Shown one piece after another: positions 1 to 4,689 of a stretch of 5,057 nt of DNA; within the stretch, counting starts at the first letter, position 1; every line of letters starts with the position of its first letter. A model generated the notes under the pieces. The model ran no database searches, was not told the DNA's origin, and was given only the letters and a program-made list of their open reading frames with translations. Both the position numbers and the translations under genes were made by a program. Source of the stretch: DHVE2 group archaeon (GTDB lineage: Archaea; Thermoplasmatota; Thermoplasmata; Thermoplasmatales; Aciduliprofundaceae). The DNA is taken from the NCBI GenBank assembly GCA_015522955.1, contig WALG01000034.1:1-5057 (forward strand), given 5' to 3'.

Positions 1-771
1 ATGTAAAATTATAAGAGTAGTAGTATAAATCTGATTTCTTACATCTCTCCACCCAAGGGCTTCCACATCCTCTGCCTTTATAATTCTTTTACCCTGTGCT
101 ATGGCCTGAAGGTCATTAATGGCTGCCCTGAGATCCCCTCCTGATTTGGAAGCAAGAGCATAGAGAACCTCATTCTCGCATGCAAGTTTTTCAGCCTGGC
201 ATATCCTCTTAAGGATTTTAACAACCTGTGCTCTTGTAAGGGCTCTGAACTTTATCACCTTAGCAAGCGATTTAAGAGCCTTTCCCCATACCCCACTGAC
301 TATGGAATAGTAATCATTTCCTATGAGAATCACAGGTTGCCGTGTTCTTCTTATGGTTTCAACAATGGCCTTTTTACCACCGCGATCTCCATCCTTAACT
401 CCTTCATAAAGATTATCCGCCTCATCGAATATTATGAGTTTTCTACCACCCCTACTGGCTCTTATATACTCGCCTTCATCTGTGAAGGTTTCATAGACCG
501 CCCCTCTCAGGGCAATTTCTTTTATTTTCTTCTCATTTCTCACATCTGAGGCATTTAACTCTATTACACCCCATCCCATATCATGAGCCAATGCACGGGC
601 CACTGTGGTTTTTCCGCATCCAGGCTTGCCTACCAGAATAAGAGCCTTGTATCTAGACTCTCCTCTCTCCCATCCCTCAGCCCACTGAAGAATCTCAGAA
701 ATTACCTTATTGTTACCTATCACATCCCGCAAAGTTCGTGGTCTATACTTTTCCACCCATGGAATATCCAT
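1..771 (-). CDS. rfcL: Replication factor C large subunit, N-terminal part (3' end off window)
   Basis: This is the AAA+ large subunit of the archaeal clamp loader, which with the small RFC subunits opens and loads the PCNA ring at primer-template junctions. The 257 visible codons begin MDIPWVEKYRPRTL, the RFC-box opening. They continue with a Walker A GKPGCGKT at about residues 48-55, an ELNASD-R-N segment at 71-79, Walker B LIIFDEAD at 112-119, sensor-1 IGND at 150-153, and a sensor-2 segment SGGDLRAAINDLQ at 210-222. The NETISDEGE-like stretch (about 94-101) and the absence of the small-subunit SRC arginine-finger motif point to the large rather than the small subunit. Family members are usually 400-500 residues, so roughly half the gene lies beyond position 1. 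The ATG at 771 is chosen because the RFC box starts there and a TATA element lies about 25 nt upstream. The second Walker A residue is Lys rather than the usual Pro, a minor variation. Confidence 0.95.
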   Translation of the reverse strand, partial: MDIPWVEKYRPRTLRDVIGNNKVISEILQWAEGWERGESRYKALILVGKPGCGKTTVARALAHDMGWGVIELNASDVRNEKKIKEIALRGAVYETFTDEGEYIRASRGGRKLIIFDEADNLYEGVKDGDRGGKKAIVETIRRTRQPVILIGNDYYSIVSGVWGKALKSLAKVIKFRALTRAQVVKILKRICQAEKLACENEVLYALASKSGGDLRAAINDLQAIAQGKRIIKAEDVEALGWRDVRNQIYTTTLIILH

Positions 772-792
772 AAAAAACCCATGCTCATGCGA

Positions 793-800
793 ATATTTAA
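793..800 (-). promoter_or_regulatory. TATA box of rfcL, leaderless transcript
   Basis: On the minus strand TTAAATAT is centred about 25 nt upstream of the A of the rfcL ATG. That is the archaeal TATA-to-start-site distance, so transcription is predicted to begin at or next to the start codon. There is no Shine-Dalgarno sequence before the ATG (the preceding bases are GGGTTTTTT), which agrees with a leaderless message. The spacing is seen in the sequence; the leaderless call is inference. Confidence 0.55.
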
Positions 801-834
801 GTTTTACAAAAAATAAAAGAAGTAAAGATGAAAT

Positions 835-948
835 TTATTCCTCTGGAGATGGAAGTTCTATGTCTTCTTCACCCTTCAACATTGCCTTTACTTCCTTCTC
901 AATTTCCTTCTCCAACCCATATTCTTCTCTCTTCTTGTGAGGAACCAT
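835..948 (-). CDS. Small acidic/lysine-rich protein of unknown function, 37 aa
   Basis: I do not recognise this gene. The reading frame encodes 37 residues starting MVPHKKREEYGLEKEIEKEV and ending IELPSPEE. It is almost entirely charged and compatible with one amphipathic helix (about residues 7-25) followed by an acidic tail; it has no cysteines and no membrane segment. Support for translation comes from GGAGGAG lying 6-8 nt before the ATG at 948 and from a TATA element at 982-989. An in-frame ATG at 954 would add Met-Ser, but it lies too close to the Shine-Dalgarno sequence. The stop is 63 nt upstream of rfcL on the same strand, and rfcL has its own promoter, so read-through is possible but not required. 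Without this gene, 772-1093 would be a 322-base gap. It could still be a chance frame, since it is short. Confidence 0.5.
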   Translation of the reverse strand: MVPHKKREEYGLEKEIEKEVKAMLKGEEDIELPSPEE

Positions 949-954
949 GCTCAT

Positions 955-961
955 CTCCTCC
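955..961 (-). promoter_or_regulatory. Strong Shine-Dalgarno sequence of the 37-aa gene
   Basis: GGAGGAG on the minus strand sits 6 nt before the ATG at 948. It is one of only two strong Shine-Dalgarno sequences in the window (the other precedes the helicase), and it is the main reason to believe that the small frame is translated. It favours the ATG at 948 over the one at 954. Confidence 0.55.
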
Positions 962-973
962 AATCTATATTGG
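960..973. repeat. Hyphenated palindrome CCAAT-N4-ATTGG, possible operator
   Basis: The arms CCAAT (960-964) and ATTGG (969-973) are perfect inverted repeats around four bases. The site lies just downstream of the TATA element at 982-989, over the predicted start site of the small gene, and touches its Shine-Dalgarno sequence. That is where an archaeal repressor would block transcription. Five-base arms can occur by chance in AT-rich DNA, so the operator role is only inferred. Confidence 0.3.
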
Positions 974-981
974 TCTATGCA

Positions 982-989
982 AATATAAA
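982..989 (-). promoter_or_regulatory. TATA box of the 37-aa gene
   Basis: The minus strand reads TTTATATT here. Transcription starting about 25 nt downstream would begin near 960, giving a very short leader that contains the Shine-Dalgarno sequence just before the ATG at 948. The region between here and the NfeD promoter (about 990-1066) is a divergent intergenic stretch. In it I see only an imperfect palindrome, ACAAATATGTGT, at 999-1010. Confidence 0.45.
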
Positions 990-1066
990 TCTTACGCTAC
1001 AAATATGTGTAAAGATAACCATTCCTAAAAAATTAAAATGAGAATAATAACAATTTACCCTTAAAG

Positions 1067-1074
1067 TTTATATA
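1067..1074 (+). promoter_or_regulatory. TATA box of the NfeD-slipin operon, leaderless
   Basis: TTTATATA is preceded by TTAAAG, a plausible BRE, and centred about 24 nt before the ATG at 1094. No Shine-Dalgarno sequence precedes that ATG, so a leaderless transcript is predicted. The spacing also favours the first of the two tandem ATG codons (1094 and 1097). Confidence 0.6.
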
Positions 1075-1093
1075 CCACTGCTTCCATTAACAA

Positions 1094-1540
1094 ATGATGG
1101 ACCTCTTCTCACTGGGAATAGTCTGTATAATTCTTGGACTAGCCATGCTGTTAGTGGAAGTGCATACTCCAGGGTTTTTCATCGGCGTTCCAGGCACTGT
1201 TTTTGTGGTTATAGGTATAGTATTTCTCATGGTTCCCGAGGTCAGTGTAGAATTCGCCGTAGCACTTATAATTATTACCTCAATAGTAGCCACAGTTCTA
1301 ACCATGCTCCTCTATAAAAAATTGGGAGAACATGGATTAGAGGCTACCACGACTGTAGACACACTGGTTGGCAAAGAAGGCTTTGTGATAAAAAGAGTGG
1401 AGCCAAATAACCTTAAAGGCAAGGTAAAGATAGAAGGGGATATCTGGAGTGCCACATCAGATTCGGTAATAGAAAAAGGTAAGAAGGTTAGAGTAATCAA
1501 AGGAGAAGGTGTCCATGTGGTGGTAAGAGAAATCAAATGA
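1094..1540 (+). CDS. NfeD-like short membrane protein (NfeD1b type, no protease domain)
   Basis: This 148-residue protein has three predicted membrane helices (about residues 7-22, 30-47 and 53-73) followed by a soluble C-terminal domain (about 88-147) of the NfeD OB-fold type. The glutamate-histidine-proline-glycine signature VEVHTPGF follows the first helix at 21-28, and the OB fold carries the typical GKVKIEGDIWSATSD stretch at 109-123. Long NfeD proteins carry an N-terminal ClpP-like serine protease that cleaves stomatin. That domain is absent here, and the gene starts directly with the membrane part, so this is the short form, thought to act as a structural partner or assembly factor for slipin in the cytoplasmic membrane. 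It is followed after 1 nt by the slipin gene, the classic NfeD-slipin pairing, and has its own TATA element. Confidence 0.9.
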   Translation: MMDLFSLGIVCIILGLAMLLVEVHTPGFFIGVPGTVFVVIGIVFLMVPEVSVEFAVALIIITSIVATVLTMLLYKKLGEHGLEATTTVDTLVGKEGFVIKRVEPNNLKGKVKIEGDIWSATSDSVIEKGKKVRVIKGEGVHVVVREIK

Positions 1541-1541
1541 G

Positions 1542-2645
1542 GTGATAGATTTGGATGGTGCAATAATTGGAGTGGCAATAATAATCGCCATTTTCGTGGT
1601 GTGGTTACTATCTTCCATGGTGAAGATAATAAAACCATACGAGCGCGGAATCTACATATTTCTGGGCACTTTCAAGGGTGTCTTACAGCCAGGATTGAGA
1701 ATAGTGATGCCTTTTTCCCAAGTAATTCACATGGAAATGAGAACTCAAACATGGGATGTTCCTAAGCAGGAAGTTATTACCAGGGATAACTCGCCTACTG
1801 CTGTGGATGCCGTGATTTATATCCGTGTGGTGGATGCTAAGAAAGCATTTTTTGAGGTGCAGGATTATAAACTGGCAACAATAAATCTAGCAAGAACTAC
1901 CCTTAGGTCTGTTATAGGAAACATGAACTTGGATGAGATACTATATAACAGGGAAAGTATAAACGCAAAATTGAGAGATATCCTGGATGAGGCTACAGAT
2001 AAATGGGGGGTGAAGGTTGAGGCTGTGGAGATCAAAGAGGTAGACCCTGCGGCAAGGGTTAAACAGGCTATGGAGGCACAGACTGCTGCAGAGAGGGAGA
2101 GAAGAGCGGCTATACTCAAGGCAGACGGTGTGAAGCGCTCCCAGATTTTAGAGGCAGAGGGTAAAAAGAGATCCAGAATTCTTGAGGCAGAGGGTCTCAG
2201 ACAGGCCAGAATTCTTGAGGCAGAGGGTACAAGACTTGCCACTATCCTCAAGGCACAGGGAGAGGCACAGAGGTACCGTATTATCTCACTGGGTTCAGCC
2301 ACATTGACTTCTAAGGCTTTGAGTGTTCTATCTCTGGATACATTAAGCCAAGTGGCAAATGGCCAGGCAACCAAGATAATATTTCCATTTGAGATCACAA
2401 AACTTGTTGAGTCCACAGCGAAGTATTTAAGTGGTGAGGAGAAGGAAGAGAAAATATCTCCACTCTCCTATAAAGAAATTGAAAAACTAGTGGGAAGTGC
2501 AAAGGAAGTCCTTGGTCCTATTCCAAGTTACGAAGAGATTGAAAAAGAAACTGAAAAATTAAAGAAAAAAGAGGAGAATGAGAGAAAGATAGATCTGACT
2601 CCCGAGGAGGAACAGCAACTCTTCAAGGATGAGGATACCTCTTGA
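1542..2645 (+). CDS. Slipin/stomatin-family SPFH membrane protein
   Basis: This 367-residue protein belongs to the SPFH (stomatin/prohibitin/flotillin) family, which oligomerises at the membrane and organises protein-lipid microdomains. It has one N-terminal hydrophobic segment (residues 7-25) and then a full SPFH domain (about 28-190) with the hallmarks YERGIYIFLG (33-42), PGL (50-52), RTTLRSVIG (118-126) and WGVKVEAVEIKEVD (155-168). Five 11-residue coiled-coil repeats follow (190-244), then a moderately hydrophobic segment containing IIFPFEI (about 277-283). The tail (about 290-367) is long, highly charged and ends in an acidic TPEEEQQLFKDED stretch. The start is a GTG 1 nt after the nfeD stop with no clear Shine-Dalgarno sequence, suggesting translational coupling; it is chosen because the membrane segment begins right after it. 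The reaction, if any, is unknown; it is a scaffold rather than an enzyme, and NfeD is its likely partner. Confidence 0.93.
   Translation: MIDLDGAIIGVAIIIAIFVVWLLSSMVKIIKPYERGIYIFLGTFKGVLQPGLRIVMPFSQVIHMEMRTQTWDVPKQEVITRDNSPTAVDAVIYIRVVDAKKAFFEVQDYKLATINLARTTLRSVIGNMNLDEILYNRESINAKLRDILDEATDKWGVKVEAVEIKEVDPAARVKQAMEAQTAAERERRAAILKADGVKRSQILEAEGKKRSRILEAEGLRQARILEAEGTRLATILKAQGEAQRYRIISLGSATLTSKALSVLSLDTLSQVANGQATKIIFPFEITKLVESTAKYLSGEEKEEKISPLSYKEIEKLVGSAKEVLGPIPSYEEIEKETEKLKKKEENERKIDLTPEEEQQLFKDEDTS
2109..2273 (+). repeat. Five tandem 33-bp units encoding 11-residue coiled-coil repeats
   Basis: Five consecutive units of exactly 11 codons encode the pattern x-I-L-(E/K)-A-(E/D/Q)-G-x4, at residues 190-200, 201-211, 212-222, 223-233 and 234-244 of the slipin. 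At the DNA level a 23-base stretch is identical at 2173-2195 and 2206-2228, exactly 33 bases apart, so units three and four look recently duplicated. An 11-residue period is that of a hendecad (nearly straight) coiled coil, as expected for the rods that build SPFH assemblies. Confidence 0.9.
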
Positions 2646-2649
2646 TACC

Positions 2650-2670
2650 TTTTTATACTTTTTTTAATTT
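2650..2670 (+). terminator. T-rich terminator after the NfeD-slipin operon
   Basis: Two T tracts (2650-2654 and 2659-2665) begin five bases after the slipin stop, with no stem before them; archaeal intrinsic termination relies on such tracts. TTTTATAC within the tract (2651-2658) could double as a TATA element for the next gene: it would place a start site near 2680 and give a leader of about 24 nt. Confidence 0.5.
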
Positions 2671-2703
2671 ACCTATCCAATAAACAGGCAGTGGTGTGTT
2701 GGT

Positions 2704-2952
2704 ATGGAGATGGAAATTTCCCCAGAAACTCTAAAAAAAGGTGTGGAGATTGAAATTACATCACACAAAAACGTCGCAAGATCCTTCAAGTTGGCCATAA
2801 GATACAACGAGATGTTTCAGAGATTTGAAGTTTACAAGCATTTTTACAGAACAAGAAAGAATGAGATTGAATATCACAGCAAAGATATTCGAAACATCGT
2901 TGATTATATCATGGCCATGTATGGAGTTTCAATTAAAATTAAAAATCAGTGA
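2704..2952 (+). CDS. Hypothetical protein, 82 aa
   Basis: I do not recognise this gene. The product is small, soluble and rich in Lys, Arg and aromatic residues, with no cysteine pairs and no membrane segment. It starts MEMEISPETLKKGVEIEITS, which looks like a helix turn leading into a strand. The middle has alternating aromatic and basic residues (FQRFEVYKHFYRTRK, residues 38-52), and it ends with a predicted helix and strand (DIRNIVDYIMAMYGVSIKIK). An alpha/beta fold that binds nucleic acid or a protein partner is possible, but that is inference. The ATG at 2704 is used; a second in-frame ATG two codons later cannot be excluded. A GGTG at 2693-2696 is a weak Shine-Dalgarno candidate. The last codons overlap by 7 bp, tail to tail, with the zinc-ribbon gene on the other strand. 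Confidence 0.75.
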   Translation: MEMEISPETLKKGVEIEITSHKNVARSFKLAIRYNEMFQRFEVYKHFYRTRKNEIEYHSKDIRNIVDYIMAMYGVSIKIKNQ

Positions 2953-3173
2953 GATGAAAACCACATATCCAGTGGCTTGATACCCTCAAGATTTACTTCC
3001 CTTGTGGTTACTTTAACCTTTTCTATATACTCCTCTAGAGTCTCCTCATCGGCTAACCTTGCCCTTCTTATCTCGTATTCGCATTCAGCACAGTAAATTG
3101 CGAAGGGGTCATGCAACTTCTTACCACAAATAAGGCATCTATGTTCCATCTGAGAAGAAGATATGATTTTCAT
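2946..3173 (-). CDS. Small zinc-ribbon protein, 75 aa, function unknown
   Basis: The protein has two zinc knuckles, CLIC at residues 13-16 and CAEC at 28-31, separated by 11 residues. This is a single treble-clef or zinc-ribbon-like site at the N-terminus. A charged helical segment follows (about 32-55, EIRRARLADEETLEEYIEKV), and the C-terminus ends KPLDMWFSSH. Such small archaeal proteins often act in transcription, translation or RNA metabolism, but nothing here fixes the role. The ATG at 3173 is preferred over the in-frame ATG at 3149 (residue 9) because a TATA element lies about 22 nt upstream of the former and the latter has no Shine-Dalgarno sequence. The gene lies 39 nt downstream of the helicase on the same strand, so some co-transcription is possible. 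Its stop overlaps the 82-aa gene on the other strand. Confidence 0.8.
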   Translation of the reverse strand: MKIISSSQMEHRCLICGKKLHDPFAIYCAECEYEIRRARLADEETLEEYIEKVKVTTREVNLEGIKPLDMWFSSH

Positions 3174-3190
3174 AGATAAAGAGTTTAGGG

Positions 3191-3198
3191 TATAAAAA
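3191..3198 (-). promoter_or_regulatory. TATA box of the zinc-ribbon gene
   Basis: The minus strand reads TTTTTATA, centred about 22 nt before the ATG at 3173, which predicts a leaderless message. The same T run follows the helicase stop by 14 bases and may also terminate helicase transcripts. The short T-rich gap would then serve as terminator and promoter at once, like the gap at 2650-2670. Confidence 0.5.
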
Positions 3199-3212
3199 GG
3201 ATGGGAAATAGA

Positions 3213-4577
3213 CTACATTTCTGGGTAACGTCTTCGTACCAGTTCAATATTTTTAAATATCCCTACCTTTTTAATCCTGTGTGCTGAAGAATAGTGAACA
3301 TCAATTGTTCCTTGTACCTTTGCCACATCTATTTTCCCAATAGCGTTATCATCAACTCCTTCTTTTTCAATATTCTTGATTATCTCCCATTCACTCAGTT
3401 CTCTTCGCAACTTAAAATGAAACCGCACCATACCATATATATCTGAATATTCTCTATAGTCAATTCTCTCTCGAATTTTTCCTACACCTTTGAGTTTCAT
3501 CTCAGGTATTCGCGAGCCTATAAGATCCTCAATTCTACGAATATACGTTTCATCGTTATGGGTAACAAAGGTCACTGCTTTCCCTCTTCGATCCATTCTT
3601 CCAGTGCGTCCTATACGATGCACATAATCTTTCGGATACATAGGTACATCATAATTCACCACATGGGTTATTCCTGTTACGTCTATTCCACGAGCCGCAA
3701 CATCCGTGGAAATGAGAATATTTATATCTCCCCGCTTAAATGCATCCATGGTTCGGGTTCTCATTCCCTGTCTCATATCTCCATGAAGAGCATAACTCTT
3801 ATAACCCAGTCTGCGTAGTTTATCAGCAACTTCCTGCGTTTTCCTCTTTGTGTTACAGAATATTAGGTATTTTCCTGGCTCTGAATCCAGCAGCGCGGAT
3901 AATTTTGCCATTTTGTTTATTTCACCAACATTCACTCGGTACTGCACTACTCCCTTGGCAGTTATCTCATCCTCAGATAGAATGAATTTTTCAGGATTTT
4001 TCGTGTATTTTCTTGCTAATCTTATTATATCTCCCGGCATCGTGGCCGAGAAGAGAAGTACTCTCTTATCTTTATTTGTTCTTTCCATTATCCAGAGTAT
4101 GTCATCCAAGAATCCCATATCCATCATTCTATCCGCTTCATCCAGTATAAAGAATTTTAAAGATTTTAGATGAAGGTACCCTCTTCGCATAAGATCCATA
4201 ACCCTTCCAGGAGTGCCTACCACTATGGTACTTGGCAAACCTGCAATTTGTCGCTCCATGCTTGCCCCACCATAAATTGCAAGGGTTTTCACGCCATGTT
4301 CTTTCCCCAATCCCCGAGATACCCTTTCAACCTGCTGGGCAAGTTCTCTTGTGGGTACAAGGATTATGGTCTCCACAAAATTACCTCGCTCAACTTTTTC
4401 AAAGACAGGTATCAAAAAGGCAAGAGTTTTACCTGAACCCGTACGGGATTGTACAATCACATCTCTATGGGATGCAACTGGTATAACCTTTTCTTGTACC
4501 TCTGTGGGCACGGTGAATCCATTCTTTTTCAGGAAATTCTTTGTTTCCTGTTTTATGTTCATATCGTCGAATTGCAT
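3213..4577 (-). CDS. DEAD-box ATP-dependent RNA helicase with DbpA-like RNA-binding domain
   Basis: This 454-residue DEAD-box helicase unwinds short RNA duplexes using ATP, in ribosome assembly, RNA turnover or cold adaptation. All core motifs are present: Q-motif Gln28, motif I SRTGSGKT (44-51), Ia PTRELA (75-80), GG (103-104), Ib TPGR (122-125), II DEAD (146-149), III SAT (177-179), IV LIFCNT (238-243), V STDVAARGID (290-299) and VI HRIGRTGR (320-327). The C-terminal domain (about 383-450, starting MVRFHFKLRR, with IGKIDV in the middle) resembles the RRM-like domain of bacterial DbpA and DeaD/CsdA. That domain targets structured RNA, in DbpA the 23S rRNA. The start at 4577 has GGAGGT 6 nt upstream and MQFDDM before the Q-motif. 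The frame stays open to 4736, but that extension has no Shine-Dalgarno sequence, no family similarity, and overlaps the next gene. The leader appears structured, so translation may be regulated. Confidence 0.95.
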   Translation of the reverse strand: MQFDDMNIKQETKNFLKKNGFTVPTEVQEKVIPVASHRDVIVQSRTGSGKTLAFLIPVFEKVERGNFVETIILVPTRELAQQVERVSRGLGKEHGVKTLAIYGGASMERQIAGLPSTIVVGTPGRVMDLMRRGYLHLKSLKFFILDEADRMMDMGFLDDILWIMERTNKDKRVLLFSATMPGDIIRLARKYTKNPEKFILSEDEITAKGVVQYRVNVGEINKMAKLSALLDSEPGKYLIFCNTKRKTQEVADKLRRLGYKSYALHGDMRQGMRTRTMDAFKRGDINILISTDVAARGIDVTGITHVVNYDVPMYPKDYVHRIGRTGRMDRRGKAVTFVTHNDETYIRRIEDLIGSRIPEMKLKGVGKIRERIDYREYSDIYGMVRFHFKLRRELSEWEIIKNIEKEGVDDNAIGKIDVAKVQGTIDVHYSSAHRIKKVGIFKNIELVRRRYPEM

Positions 4578-4583
4578 ATATAT

Positions 4584-4589
4584 ACCTCC
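4584..4589 (-). promoter_or_regulatory. Strong Shine-Dalgarno sequence fixing the helicase start
   Basis: GGAGGT lies 6 nt before the ATG at 4577. It decides the start in favour of MQFDDM against in-frame ATG codons at 4667 and 4736. The bases just upstream, AAGGA (4587-4591), overlap it and can pair with TCCTT at 4599-4603, so ribosome access may depend on leader folding. Confidence 0.85.
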
Positions 4590-4656
4590 TTTTAACACAA
4601 GGACAGTTGAAATCGCTGTACTTTGTACACTTTCATCTGCCCCTTTCTTCTGTCCT
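4587..4656 (-). promoter_or_regulatory. Structured helicase leader with competing hairpins
   Basis: In the helicase sense, arm AGGACAG (4656-4650) is complementary to CTGTCCT (4606-4600). Inside it TGAAA (4635-4631) pairs with TTTCA (4612-4608), and inside that TGTAC-AAA-GTACA (4629-4617) forms a perfect small hairpin. The right arm of the outer pair also contains TCCTT (4603-4599), which is complementary to AAGGA (4591-4587) overlapping the Shine-Dalgarno sequence, with a 7-nt loop. The two pairings are mutually exclusive. The pairings are seen in the sequence; regulatory function is inference. If transcription starts near 4649, the outer left arm would not be in the RNA. Confidence 0.4.
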
Positions 4657-4669
4657 ATAAGAGGCATGG

Positions 4670-4678
4670 TATTTAAAA
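4670..4678 (-). promoter_or_regulatory. TATA box of the helicase gene
   Basis: The minus strand reads TTTTAAATA, 12 nt downstream of the stop of the upstream gene. A start about 25 nt downstream, near 4649, would give a leader of about 70 nt, in contrast to the leaderless genes elsewhere in the window. An upstream start, for example by read-through from the preceding gene, would include the whole inverted-repeat region. Confidence 0.5.
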
Positions 4679-4689
4679 GATTGCTTCCC

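Noticed and set aside
779..954. Exact 10-base direct repeat CCATGCTCAT at 779-788 and 945-954
   Set aside because: The second copy is the start region of the 37-aa gene. The first would open only a 22-codon frame ending MSMGFLWIF...GM inside rfcL, out of frame with it and upstream of the predicted leaderless start. Probably coincidence.
337..1028. Several plus-strand frames of 66-77 codons across the left part
   Set aside because: They lie antisense to rfcL and the 37-aa gene, overlap each other in different frames, and have no promoter signals or plausible protein composition.
1865..2416. 183-codon open frame on the minus strand inside the slipin gene
   Set aside because: It is antisense to a strongly recognisable SPFH gene, its composition is serine/alanine-rich as expected from an antisense shadow, and it has no promoter or ribosome site.
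4578..4689. Possible C/D-box or other small RNA gene between the helicase and its upstream neighbour
   Set aside because: AGATGAAAG resembles a C box only loosely, and no matching D box lies at the right spacing. The hairpins fit a leader structure better.
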